Shown here piece by piece: positions 19,501-27,642 of a stretch of 64,000 bases of DNA. The notes beneath the pieces were generated by a model. The model searched no databases. It was not told the origin of the DNA and worked only from the letters and a program-made list of their open reading frames with translations. The stretch is from Pelagimonas varians (GTDB taxonomy: Bacteria > Pseudomonadota > Alphaproteobacteria > Rhodobacterales > Rhodobacteraceae). The stretch spans positions 310,001 to 374,000 of the forward strand of contig NZ_QKMF01000003.1 of assembly GCF_003208435.1 (NCBI RefSeq), read 5' to 3'. The first letter of the stretch is position 1, and each line of letters starts with the position of its first letter. The position numbers were made by a program, and so were the translations under genes.

Positions 19501-22500
19501 TAGCTGGCACCGGACAATGTGCCATTTGGTGCGGTCCCGTAGGCACCAACAACAACATCATCCAGTCCGTCGCCATTCACATCGCCCGCCGAACTGACGG
19601 ACCATCCGGCGACGTTGCCTGTTGACGCGCCCCCGATATAAAAACCACCCGGGAATGTTGTGGTATTCGTCAAATTTACCGCCGTGCCGCTGGTTTTCCC
19701 AAAGATCACAACGCTATTGCCAAAACTGTTTCCAATAAATGGGTTCCCGACGATCAGATCGTCCAAACCGTCACCATTTACATCGCCCGCTGAACTGACC
19801 GATCGGCCAAGTGAATCACCCGCTGAGATTCCATTGATCACAAACCCGCCAATGCCGGCTTGGACATCCGAAAGTTCGACGGTTTCACCGTCGAGGTTTG
19901 AGAAAACAACATAGCTGGTGCCAGCGCCTTTATTCGGTGCGCCTACGATCAGATCATCAAGACCATCGCCATTTACATCGCCCGCAGAACTGACGGACCA
20001 GCCGGATTTGTCGCCAGCCGCCACACCATTGATCGCAAAACCTTCATTGCCCGTTTGCAGGTCGGCCAGATCAACCGCGTCACCGTTCGTTTTACCATAA
20101 ACAACAAAACTCGCGCCAGAATCCGCCCCATTGGAATCGGCTAGATTGGCCCCGACAATTAGGTCCGCCAGACCATCGTTGTTCACATCCCCCGCAGAGC
20201 TGACCGAATAGCCAGAGAAGTCGCCGATAGAGGCACCGTTGATCACAAAACCGTCCGTGCCGGCCACAAAGCTTGGCAAATCGATCGCGATGCCATCCGA
20301 CTTTCCATAGACCACATAGCTCGTCTTCGAAACAGCCCTAGGGGCCCCAACGATGACATCATCCAATCCATCGCCATTGACATCGCCGGCAGAGCTGACC
20401 GAAAAGCCAACAAGCTCGTAGTCCAAAATTCCAGTAGAATACCCGTTGATCGCGAACCCGCGCGTGTCAGTCGAAAGTCGCAATTCGGACAATTCGATGG
20501 GCGCAATCAGACCGCCGGTTAATTCAATACTCGCCTCTATTTCGACCGTGGCAGGCCCGTTGGCAAAGACATCAAACGTGCCTTCGCTGTCGGTTACCTG
20601 CCCCGTCTTCGCCCAAGAGTTTCCGACCAATGTCACTGCATCACTGGCGTTCCCCAGAACACGCAGCGTGTTGCTTTCGTCAGACAGCCCCAACACTTCT
20701 AGCTGTTCAAGCCGTAGGGAGTTTCCGCCGCTATTCAGGTCAATGCGTTCAATGTCTTGCAGTGTCGGGCTTGCGATTTCGGACAAGTCCAAGGATAGGC
20801 CAGTCCCGTCCAAGCGCAGCGTATCAATGCCATTTCCGCCATCGACTTTCGCGAAATCAAGGTCTTGCACAGCGAAAAGGTCATTGCCTGCGCCGCCGCG
20901 CAATACATCTGCGCCGCCATTGCCGGTTAAGGTGTCATTGCCCGTTCCGCCGATGAGAATATCCACCGCAGAAGTGCCGGTCAGGGCATCTGCACCTGTC
21001 GTGCCGATTTGCGTTGCCGCACCAGTGAAATCGCCGCCAAACACAACAAAACTCGCCCCAGAGCTGCTTACACTTGCGCTATTAAAGGGCAGATCGCCGG
21101 GAGCGCCAACGATGAGATCATCAAAACCGTCACCGTTTACGTCGCCCGCAGAACTGACCGAGATTCCCGTAAAGTCAGATTCGGAGGCCCCGTTGATTAC
21201 CAAACCGCCGATGCCTGCCTTGACCTCTGACAGCCTCACCCGTGCTCCGTCTTCCTTGCCAAAGACAACATAGGCTGCACCAGATAGGGATCCATTCGGT
21301 TGATCGCCAAAGGCTCCGACAATCAAGTCGTCAAGCCCGTCACCATTTACATCACCAGCCGAACTGACGGAATAACCCGACCGGTCAAACTCGGAGTCTC
21401 CGATGATCGCAAAGCCGCCATTCCCCGCCTGCACAGACGAGAGATAGACAGCTTCATGACCTGTTTTACCGAAAACCACATAGCTCGTGCCAGAAGAGGT
21501 TCCATTTGCGTCAGCGCCACTTGCCCCGATGATTAAATCATCAAGCCCGTCACCGTTAACATCACCGGCAGAACTTACAGACGAACCGGCATTATCAAAA
21601 CTTGCGATACCTTTGATCACAAACCCTTCACTGCCGACACCAAGCCCTGCAAGTTCAATATTTGCATTGTCCGCCGCGCCAAAAACTACAAAGCTGTCGC
21701 CAACGCCATCTGCATCTGGCGCGCCAATAATGACATCGTCGAATCCATCTCCGTTGACGTCGCCCGCCGAGCTTACAGAAAAGCCGGATTTGTCATCGAT
21801 AAGCTTCCCAACCGAGGCGCTGTTAATTTTGAAACCAGCGCCCACGCTCGTGAGATTGGATAAATTTACAAGATTTCCATTGGCCTTGCCATAAACCACA
21901 TAACTGGTGCCTAACGTGCCATCCCTATTCGGATTGGATGCGTATGGATCTACGCCATAGGCTCCGACGATCACATCGCCAAGCCCGTCGCCGTTTACAT
22001 CCCCTGCAGCACTGACCGAATGACCAGCAAAGTCCCCCGCCAATGCACCATTGATTGCGAAACCGCCGTTGTTGCCGTTTTGCTGGATCTGTCCCAGATC
22101 TACCGCAACACCATCTGACTTACCAAAGACCACATAACTTGCGCCAGAGTTTGCCCCGTTCGGATCATCATATTCAGCGCCAATGATCAGATCGTCCAAC
22201 CCGTCGCCATTCACATCACCAGCCGAACTGACCGAAACACCCGCGCGATCCCCGGCGGAAACCCCATTGATTACAAAACCACTGGTATTCGTCGATTGCT
22301 GGAGCGCGGCCAGATTTACCTCTCCTCCGCCTTCCTTGCCGAAAATCACATAGCCAGCACCAGCGCCGTTACCCGGTGCCCCGACGATCAAATCATCAAG
22401 CCCGTCGCCATTGACGTCGCCTGCCGAACTGACAGATGCGCCCGTCAGCGCATTTCCGGAAACCCCCTTGATGATAAACCCTTGGGTATTTGTTGAAAGC

Positions 22501-25500
22501 CCAACATCAGAGAGCGAAATAGGCGCAATACCAGGAGTGAGACCTTCGTCCGTTCCAATGATCGTAACGTCGAACGCACGGGTGTCTGTGACTCCGGCAC
22601 TGTCTTCTATTGTGATTTCATAGCTCAGGGTGACAGTTTCGGAGTCTGCTAGATAGTCAAACACTGCAGGGTGGGCCTGAAAGACCAAGTTCAGGTAGCC
22701 ATTGTCGTCTCCGGCGTCTTTGGTGACATCCGTTTGGAAAATAAGGTCGTTCCGCGCCACATTATTTAGTGTCAGGCCCGCCGACGCCCCTGTGGCCCCA
22801 GTATAAACAACCGAGGCGCTATACCCGACATCCTCCAGATCATCATCGGTAAAGCTCACCAAAATACTGCCCGAGATATTTGACGTGTCTTGTGTCTCGT
22901 ACAGGGTGGTTACTGCGATGGGGTCGATGTCATGCGCGTTCGGAAGCGGATTCAAAGTCACATTGACCGTTTGGGTCGTAACACCGCCAGCCCTGTCGAT
23001 CACCGAATAGAGAAAGCTATCGCTACCACTAAAGTTTGCGTTCGGTGTATATTCGACTGTGCCATCACGCGAGACAGTCGCCGTTCCGTCTGTCGGGCGC
23101 GTATACAATCCGAAAACCAGATCGGTTTGCTCAATATCGCTGGCCGTCAGAGCCCCCGTGAGCAGCGTCCCTTCATCCCCCGACAATGAAAGAGGATCGG
23201 CGACTGGTGCGTCGTTAACCGGGGTGACCGTCAAGTTTACGGTTTCGGTCGTGCTCCCCCCCTCTGAATCGGTCACTGTATACGTGAAACTGTCGGTGCC
23301 GTTGAAGTCTGGATTGGGGGTATAGGAAAAGTAAGCGAAACCTCCCAAAGGGGCGTTCAAAATTTCAACAGTGCCGTTTCCCGGGGCCGTGGCCACACTA
23401 AAGGTCATTCTCTGCTGATCGATATCATCCGCTGTTAGGAGGCCCGAAAAACCTTTGTCTTCGTTAATCGTGTGGCTCTGCCCAGAGGAAATCGGGTCGC
23501 TGTTTCCACCCAGAACATTTCTGACGTCGTCCAAAGCATCAGGCAGCAAGCTATCGAACTCTGCCGGTGTCATGACAGGGGCACCTGTGAAACGAACGCT
23601 ATCTAGGCCATCATAAGAAAAGATAATTCCAGAGTGCTCCAGCACCACCAGGGCACTGGAAATACCGTATTCAAGGTTGGCCAGCGCGGTTGCCGTCGAT
23701 CCCTGCGCCACAATCGCCACTTGGGCGATGTCTGTCAGTAAATCAGCACCTGTTTTACCTGTCTCTAAAACTCCAAGAGCGACGGACGCAGAGTGCGCGA
23801 TGATACTGCTCGTCCGACTGGCGACAAACTCTGCCGCTTCAATAACAAGACCCGAATCTACCAAGACACGTATGGCGATTGTTTTCAGCGCCTGCTCTGA
23901 AAAGAAGCTGGTGGTTGGTGTTTCGTCAGAAATGAAGCCGGACATTTTGAAAATCACATTTTCCAGAATGTCGGAATATTCCTCAGTGGTTACCGCTGAT
24001 ATTGCCGATGCTATTTGAATTGCAGCTGATTGGAGCGCCACGTTTGTTGCCATCAATCTGGCTCCGCCCGCAGCTCCTAAAAGCACAGACTGGACCGGAT
24101 CCGCATTGAGAAAATCGATCGCAGGGTCGAGGCCGAACACCGTGACTATTCGGCTCTCGGCGGCGCTGGCAGTAAATTCGTGGCCTTCTTCCAGAAGGGC
24201 CGCCAAGGTGGAAAGAGCCGTGATTGATTTTGCACCGGAAGGTGCAATCAGGGTTGTGTCAACTTTGAACCCTGTCGAAATATCGGTCCCGCCGACCGAT
24301 ACCAATCGGACATCAGAATTTGCGGGGGTGTTTTCAAGGGTGAACTGGCCGTAGTAATCTGTAAATGCTCTGTCTTCACCTTCATCCCAAATGCCATTTC
24401 CATTGGCATCTGCAACAACCTGAGCAAACGTAATGTACCCATCCGACACCACACCTTCGCGGTAAGGAGAAGCGCCTTCAATTGTTAGGTTTGCGGTTGC
24501 AGAATTGGATAAATCTAGCCCATCGGTTATGGAATAGCTAAAACTATCCGGGCCACTGTAGTTGTCGTTTGGTATATATCTTATGACCCAGCCTTCTCCG
24601 ACTATGACAGAGCCGTTGATTGTGGCAATGACCGAGCCAATCGTTGCCGCTTTGCCATTGATAAAAGAAACAGTCAGCGGCTGCGTCTCGGACTCGGGGG
24701 TGTTGTTCGCGTCGGTATCATTGCCGAGCAAGTCCAAAACGGATGTTGTGTTGTGATCCAAGGCAAAGGTGTCATCAACCGCGATTGGTGCCACATTGGT
24801 TGGGCTGCCCGCAATTGCCAATTCAAGTTGAGACTCGGCCGAACCACCGTTTCCGTCGGACACAGTATAGGTGAATATTTCATACACGACACGGTTGGGC
24901 AGGATCGCGGAAGTGTCTGGGTCAAGATTGTCCAGCTGGTATTCCCAAGATCCATCTGACTGAACCACGAGACTGCCATACTCACCACGCACCGACTGCG
25001 GAGTTCCTGCCTCTACCGTCACGCTCGTCCCGAGTGAAAAAGACCCCATTCGAACGACGGTCAGCACATCACCGTCTGCATCGGCGTCATTGCTCAACAG
25101 CGAGCCATTTGCCAAGGATTGACCTTGCTTGGCCAGACGCGTTCCTGTGTTAAAATCCGTCTCGGCCACCGGATCACTATTTGTCGGGGCGGGAGCTGCA
25201 CCGTTGATTGTGACGGAGATTTCTGTGCTGAGGCCGTCCGATGTGGTTGCGACAAAGCTGTCGGTCAACGTATCGCCCAGGTTCAGGTCTTGGATGGCTG
25301 TCTGATTGTTGGTGGCCCCATAGGTCCAAGTGCCATCTGCCCCTAGTGTAAACAGGCCATAGCCATTGCTGCCTACGACGCTGGCGATTGCGGTAAAATC
25401 ACTGGCCCCGCGATAACCTGCGAGCACACCGATTGTATCCGTGGCCTGCAACACCACGCTGGCGTCTTCGACAACACTGGCCTGTGTGCCGCCAGTGATG

Positions 25501-26690
25501 ATTGTGTGTCCGCGCACATCCACAAAAGTTTGCGTGCCATCATCCAGCGTCCGGTGAACATAAAGCAGTGCGCCATTTTCACTGGCATAGACGCGGCGAA
25601 CGCTCTCCCAGTTATGGATGTCTTCGCCATCGTTCCGGAGCTTTTCTTGCAAGACGCCGCCAGAATAGGTGCTGATCGTCACGTCGCTGCTGTCGCTCAC
25701 CACAGTCTGGGATGCAATCAGGCCTTTACTATCGAACAACTGCGTAATTGTCGCCCAGCCGGCTATGTCCGCGGTGTCTGTCGTCGTGCGCATGGCGCGA
25801 AGACCGTCTTGGTAGGTTTGCACGATCTGCCGACCGTCGTCCATCGTTACGTCCGAGCCGGCCAATCGACCACCGGCATCATAGGTAAAGGTTTTTTCGT
25901 GCCAGGTTTGGGCATTATCGCCATCGGTCCATGTGACCTGCGTGCGAACACCACCACTAAACTGAGTGATGGATTGAGTGCCGTCGTCATTTAATCTGGT
26001 CTGCGAAGCGATGTTGCCACTTGCATCATAGGTGGTTATGCGGCTGGTCCAACTGTAGGCATTTGCGCCGTCCAGTTGCGTGACAGTTTGCCCCAAAGGT
26101 CCGCTGGCAGGCCCGCGGACTACAGTGGTTCCATCATCAAAGGACGTGGAAATCGTCAGCAAGTTTCCGGTGGTGTTGTCGTAGGCATAGACCTTTGACG
26201 TCCATGAAAATGTATCTGCGACATCTGTCACAATCTTTTGCGATTTGATCCCGTCAACAAAATCGGTCGAAATTGTTCTTAAATCATCCAAGGTCACCAA
26301 TGACGAGGCGATGCGCCCGAGACTGTCGAAGGTTTGCACTCTGGTATTCCAGTTAAATGCGTCCCCCAGATCAAGGCTCGTCCGCGATGCAATCACGCCG
26401 CTGTTAAAGGTCGATGAGATCGAAACGCCGCTATCTGTCACGACCTCTAGGCTGGTCAAAAGACCCGACAGCGCGCTGTAAACATATGCGCGTGAGGTCC
26501 AGGCGAAACCGTCCGCCGGGTCAGTCCATGTCAGGCCAACCCTGACCCCCTCCACAATCGTCGACGTCCGAATGCGCCCATCGTCAAAAGTGACCGTCTC
26601 GCCAATCAAAAAGCCCTGGGCATCAAATACGGATACTTTTTGTGACCAGGCGTATTTGTCAGCAGTGTCGAGAACAGCCTTCGTGATCAT
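14514..26690 (-). CDS. Giant secreted protein: N-terminal repeats, VCBS, cadherin-like domains, 28 FG-GAP repeats in four propellers, RTX
   Basis: An intact 4058-aa reading frame. Order: eight ~49-aa repeats (about 1-400); VCBS domain (about 405-500); cadherin-like domains with DDTFALDHNTT and a D-rich NGNGIWDEGED module (about 500-815); a mostly alpha-helical Ala/Ser-rich segment (about 820-1035); two more cadherin-like domains (about 1060-1290); a calx-type beta region; then four units, each with seven FG-GAP repeats (core SAGDVNGDGLDDLI.GA) followed by an RTX block (GGTGNDTL, GGADVLRGGAGND). The D-x-N-x-D-G loops and RTX nonapeptides are calcium ligands. It ends in DETDFMF, consistent with a type I secretion tail. 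ATG 26690 is chosen for AAGGAC 8 nt upstream, matching the paralogue; an ATG at 26750 lies inside a terminator-like hairpin. Adhesin or surface-layer role inferred; no exporter genes nearby. Confidence 0.85.
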   Translation of the reverse strand: MITKAVLDTADKYAWSQKVSVFDAQGFLIGETVTFDDGRIRTSTIVEGVRVGLTWTDPADGFAWTSRAYVYSALSGLLTSLEVVTDSGVSISSTFNSGVIASRTSLDLGDAFNWNTRVQTFDSLGRIASSLVTLDDLRTISTDFVDGIKSQKIVTDVADTFSWTSKVYAYDNTTGNLLTISTSFDDGTTVVRGPASGPLGQTVTQLDGANAYSWTSRITTYDASGNIASQTRLNDDGTQSITQFSGGVRTQVTWTDGDNAQTWHEKTFTYDAGGRLAGSDVTMDDGRQIVQTYQDGLRAMRTTTDTADIAGWATITQLFDSKGLIASQTVVSDSSDVTISTYSGGVLQEKLRNDGEDIHNWESVRRVYASENGALLYVHRTLDDGTQTFVDVRGHTIITGGTQASVVEDASVVLQATDTIGVLAGYRGASDFTAIASVVGSNGYGLFTLGADGTWTYGATNNQTAIQDLNLGDTLTDSFVATTSDGLSTEISVTINGAAPAPTNSDPVAETDFNTGTRLAKQGQSLANGSLLSNDADADGDVLTVVRMGSFSLGTSVTVEAGTPQSVRGEYGSLVVQSDGSWEYQLDNLDPDTSAILPNRVVYEIFTYTVSDGNGGSAESQLELAIAGSPTNVAPIAVDDTFALDHNTTSVLDLLGNDTDANNTPESETQPLTVSFINGKAATIGSVIATINGSVIVGEGWVIRYIPNDNYSGPDSFSYSITDGLDLSNSATANLTIEGASPYREGVVSDGYITFAQVVADANGNGIWDEGEDRAFTDYYGQFTLENTPANSDVRLVSVGGTDISTGFKVDTTLIAPSGAKSITALSTLAALLEEGHEFTASAAESRIVTVFGLDPAIDFLNADPVQSVLLGAAGGARLMATNVALQSAAIQIASAISAVTTEEYSDILENVIFKMSGFISDETPTTSFFSEQALKTIAIRVLVDSGLVIEAAEFVASRTSSIIAHSASVALGVLETGKTGADLLTDIAQVAIVAQGSTATALANLEYGISSALVVLEHSGIIFSYDGLDSVRFTGAPVMTPAEFDSLLPDALDDVRNVLGGNSDPISSGQSHTINEDKGFSGLLTADDIDQQRMTFSVATAPGNGTVEILNAPLGGFAYFSYTPNPDFNGTDSFTYTVTDSEGGSTTETVNLTVTPVNDAPVADPLSLSGDEGTLLTGALTASDIEQTDLVFGLYTRPTDGTATVSRDGTVEYTPNANFSGSDSFLYSVIDRAGGVTTQTVNVTLNPLPNAHDIDPIAVTTLYETQDTSNISGSILVSFTDDDLEDVGYSASVVYTGATGASAGLTLNNVARNDLIFQTDVTKDAGDDNGYLNLVFQAHPAVFDYLADSETVTLSYEITIEDSAGVTDTRAFDVTIIGTDEGLTPGIAPISLSDVGLSTNTQGFIIKGVSGNALTGASVSSAGDVNGDGLDDLIVGAPGNGAGAGYVIFGKEGGGEVNLAALQQSTNTSGFVINGVSAGDRAGVSVSSAGDVNGDGLDDLIIGAEYDDPNGANSGASYVVFGKSDGVAVDLGQIQQNGNNGGFAINGALAGDFAGHSVSAAGDVNGDGLGDVIVGAYGVDPYASNPNRDGTLGTSYVVYGKANGNLVNLSNLTSVGAGFKINSASVGKLIDDKSGFSVSSAGDVNGDGFDDVIIGAPDADGVGDSFVVFGAADNANIELAGLGVGSEGFVIKGIASFDNAGSSVSSAGDVNGDGLDDLIIGASGADANGTSSGTSYVVFGKTGHEAVYLSSVQAGNGGFAIIGDSEFDRSGYSVSSAGDVNGDGLDDLIVGAFGDQPNGSLSGAAYVVFGKEDGARVRLSEVKAGIGGLVINGASESDFTGISVSSAGDVNGDGFDDLIVGAPGDLPFNSASVSSSGASFVVFGGDFTGAATQIGTTGADALTGTSAVDILIGGTGNDTLTGNGGADVLRGGAGNDLFAVQDLDFAKVDGGNGIDTLRLDGTGLSLDLSEIASPTLQDIERIDLNSGGNSLRLEQLEVLGLSDESNTLRVLGNASDAVTLVGNSWAKTGQVTDSEGTFDVFANGPATVEIEASIELTGGLIAPIELSELRLSTDTRGFAINGYSTGILDYELVGFSVSSAGDVNGDGLDDVIVGAPRAVSKTSYVVYGKSDGIAIDLPSFVAGTDGFVINGASIGDFSGYSVSSAGDVNNDGLADLIVGANLADSNGADSGASFVVYGKTNGDAVDLADLQTGNEGFAINGVAAGDKSGWSVSSAGDVNGDGLDDLIVGAPNKGAGTSYVVFSNLDGETVELSDVQAGIGGFVINGISAGDSLGRSVSSAGDVNGDGLDDLIVGNPFIGNSFGNSVVIFGKTSGTAVNLTNTTTFPGGFYIGGASTGNVAGWSVSSAGDVNGDGLDDVVVGAYGTAPNGTLSGASYVVFGKTNNAKVNLPKIAAGNGGFVINGQSAEDESGWAVSSAGDVNGDGLDDLIIGAPSDATNAFKSGASYVVFGKADGTAVELADLTTSAGGFSIFGGARGGGAGSSVSAAGDVNGDGFDDLIIGAPNDPTNGFYAGTSFVVYGGEYNGTATQVGTTGADALIGTVKADVLIGGTGNDTLSANGGADVLRAGAGDDVIAISDLDFTKIDAGNGTDTLRLDGTNMLLDLPEIADPTLQSIERIDLNGASNALRLTGLEVLRLSNESNTLRVLGDRSNTITLADGPWLAAGQITDADGTFNVFTNGLSRLEIGEALTRVGGPVYPDLITLVELSDIQEPSNDGGFVINGIAASDETGYSVSGAGDVNGDGLDDVIIGAPRYQTFGAGFVVFGKADGSVVDLSEIKDGTGGFAITGSSTTLRIAESVSSAGDVNGDGLDDLIVGAPVKGDGAGYVIFGKEGGGEVNLAALQQSTNTSGFVINGVSAGGGAGWSVSSAGDVNGDGLDDVIVGVIGNSANGTRAGASFVVFGKEDGTDVELSEVEAGIGGFAIYGVSAGDRYGWAVSSAGDVNGDGFDDLAIAGNQLGAPYHDNYVVFGKSNTAAVNLQDVGEGSGGGFSVQYGYVKLSSISSAGDVNGDGFDDLIIGASAYDNLTGASFVVFGKADDEVVQLSEVIKSSNDQGFVINGASGGDRLGWSASSAGDINGDGLDDLIVGARDDDPNGVDSGASFVVFGKTDGVAIDLAEVEDPTNSKGFVINGVSAGDKSGNSVSSAGDVNGDGFDDLIIGAEWDDPNGASSGSSFVVFGGNFTGAATQVGTLGADDLVGTAAIDVLIGGTGDDQLTGNGGADVLRGGAGDDVIAISDLDFAKIDGGNGTDTLRLDGSNLSLDLLQFKRTALQEVERIDLNGGGNALRLDKLSVLGLSGESNTLRILGTGSDVVTLVGLGWAVETQITDAEGTFNVFSDGKAKIEIEAGVDLIGGPISPIELSELQLESDTRGFMISGVSLGDMSGWSVSSAGDVNGDGFDDMIIGSPGGSKSHVVFGKATNAGIDLTEIEQSSNQNGFVIHGTSGAGFSVSSAGDVNADGFDDLIIGTGDDAVNAGDVSSLVVFGKADGGAIYKADVIDPANDSGFQIIGLSASHNSGPITIPDENGNNIITIGGTVNFNTNAGYSVSSAGDVNGDGLDDVIVGVPEDRTLDPNVNPFTGQGIYNPGTSFVVFGKTEGTRVQLDDISSTSAGFAIEGDIANEGIGYSVSAAGDVNGDGLDDVIVGEPFGDYAEGKSYVVFGKTDSATVEISEIRSGNGGFVINGGDGLTGFSVSSAGDVNGDGLDDLIIGSPHGSGSELALRSGTSHVVFGKADGSAVDLADISKSDAVYSGDSGGFAINGMVRGSGTLNSDEEEYDWTGWSVSSAGDVNGDGLDDLIIGASYADPNGNLSGASFVVFGKADGTAIDLAQVEEGVGGFVINGIGLEDYTGASVSSAGDVNGDGFDDLIVGAPDGLAIREPLNFSFGVDPASEDAPSAGASFVVYGGNFTGAVTEIGTIFADDMAGTAAVDVIFAGVGDDTITGNGGSDRLSGGAGNDTFVFGDSGSMTTIIDFEDGLGGQDLLDVSAFGFTDGAAIVAQAARSGAGGHDVLIQLDGDDTILLKNFDLADLDETDFMF
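16561..18530 (-). repeat. Propeller-RTX unit 3 of the giant gene
   Basis: Seven FG-GAP repeats (about residues 2721-3195), then an RTX block with GGTGDDQL and a conserved LDFAKIDGGNG linker. Blades 4 and 5 are the most divergent (LAIAGN replaces LI.GA in one). Confidence 0.75.
18053..18231 (-). repeat. Near-identical internal duplication, copy in unit 3
   Basis: Aligned by hand with 22255-22433: over the 171 positions from 18061 there are 9 differences. The copy encodes an identical stretch around VIFGKEGGGEVNLAAL in two different propellers. Confidence 0.75.
18531..20500 (-). repeat. Propeller-RTX unit 2 of the giant gene
   Basis: Seven FG-GAP repeats (about residues 2063-2535), then an RTX block with GGTGNDTLSANGG and LDFTKIDAGNG. 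Confidence 0.75.
20501..22525 (-). repeat. Propeller-RTX unit 1 of the giant gene
   Basis: Seven FG-GAP repeats (about residues 1388-1882), then an RTX block with GGTGNDTLTGNGG and LDFAKVDGGNG. Confidence 0.75.
22255..22433 (-). repeat. Near-identical internal duplication, copy in unit 1
   Basis: Partner of 18053-18231, about 95 percent identical at DNA level, much closer than other blade pairs. This indicates recent duplication or gene conversion inside the gene. Confidence 0.75.
25195..26690 (-). repeat. Right arm of the ~1.5-kb inverted repeat (shared N-terminal module)
   Basis: Encodes residues 1-499 of the giant, matching residues 1-500 of the small paralogue at 9006-10505 in the opposite orientation. 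It contains the eight ~49-residue repeats and the VCBS domain. Confidence 0.75.
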
Positions 26691-26706
26691 AGAAATGTCC
26701 TTGAGA

Positions 26707-26740
26707 GATATGAGCCGGCGAAAGATATGAGTCGGCAAAA
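26707..26740 (-). repeat. Tandem 17-bp direct repeat in the giant gene leader
   Basis: Positions 26707-26723 and 26724-26740 are adjacent 17-mers, 14 of 17 identical (gatatgagYcggc core). They lie between the terminator-like hairpin and the ribosome binding site, a location suited to a regulator or an RNA structure. Confidence 0.5.
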
Positions 26741-26765
26741 AAAAGCGCATTAAAATAAATGCGCT
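26737..26765 (-). terminator. Terminator-like hairpin in the 5' leader of the giant gene (possible attenuator)
   Basis: Read on the minus strand: a perfect 8-bp stem AGCGCATT / AATGCGCT (26758-26765 and 26744-26751) with a 6-nt loop and an uninterrupted T run of about eight. It ends 47 nt before the start codon. Upstream boxes shared with the short paralogue (minus-strand GTTAAG at 26815-26820 and CTTGCTCAGAA at 26779-26789) place it inside the transcribed leader rather than at the end of another gene. Confidence 0.65.
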
Positions 26766-26820
26766 GAAAAAGGTGAGGTTCTGAGCAAGCCATTGCCCTA
26801 ATTTAGAACACTAACTTAAC

Positions 26821-27642
26821 CGTTCATTAATAGGCAAGTTTTATAATCTTTTCCCCATTCTGGCGGCTGGCCGAAGTGTTCTGAAAAGCGTCACCAAGGG
26901 GCTGGTCCGGCAGCAACGCATAGTTTCGACGTGCCGTTGTGGTAGATGGCGTTCAGTCAGTTCTGTCGGATGTCTGTGGCTATGGGGCCAAAAAGCCAAA
27001 TTTGATAGCGTACTCTTGGCTTGTCGTCGCTACTGAGGAGGAGGACAAAAGCTAAACAGCTGATGCCCGCAAACGCTCTGGCGAAAAAGCTGCCAAAGAT
27101 ATCAAACGTGCCAAGCGCAAGCATTGTTCTTCTCGAAGAAAGCCTCTGGTCTGCGGGCACATGTCAAAGCAGGTTCGCCTGCCAACTGTGGACACGACAA
27201 ATCCCAATCGCCCTTCGATTTTGGTGGTCACATGTCACCGCCGCCGGTGTGACAATTGGGGTGCCCTCAATCAGTAGGCGCAGTCGCTGCAAGGACCTCT
27301 CGGACAATGGCTCGGCTCATGCCAAACATCTAAATCAACTTGATTACAGTCGGGAGCTATTGCCCGGAAATCCATTGGCGGTGGGGCTGATGGTGACGGC
27401 GACTTGTTTTGCAACGTCCAAATCTCCTGCTGTGCAAGGATGGCATCAGAGGCAATCCTTGGCTTGCCTCTTCAATTCTACATGCATAAATCCCGCTGAA
27501 TCATAGGTTTGTAACCGAAATTGGGTGGCGTCACGATATCGTGTGACTATTGACTCAAGTCTCGGCATCGCCTTATTCGACCCACAACACAGTCAGTTTC
27601 GCCAAAGCCTATTTCATTAAATCAAGTAAAGGACTGAAGTTC
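26821..27642. other. Region without a recognised gene
   Basis: About 820 bp. A plus-strand frame at 27021-27506 (161 codons) and a minus-strand frame at 26957-27160 show no family signature. The part nearest 26821-26880 probably carries the promoter of the giant gene (AT-rich minus-strand stretch around 26835-26855). Confidence 0.4.

Noticed and set aside
23677-24018. Plus-strand open frames of 60-270 codons across 14521-26481
   Set aside because: They are antisense frames produced by the repetitive composition of the giant gene; they show only its repeat period and no protein family.
14514-26690. CRISPR-like or tandem DNA repeat array
   Set aside because: The ~200-bp periodicity is coding and diverged at DNA level; it reflects FG-GAP protein repeats, not a spacer array.
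26744-26765. Reading the hairpin as the terminator of an upstream minus-strand gene
   Set aside because: No credible minus-strand gene ends there, and the boxes shared with the short paralogue lie upstream of it, so a leader element is more likely.
27021-27506. 161-codon plus-strand frame
   Set aside because: No start site, no family resemblance and composition unlike the neighbouring genes; treated as non-coding.
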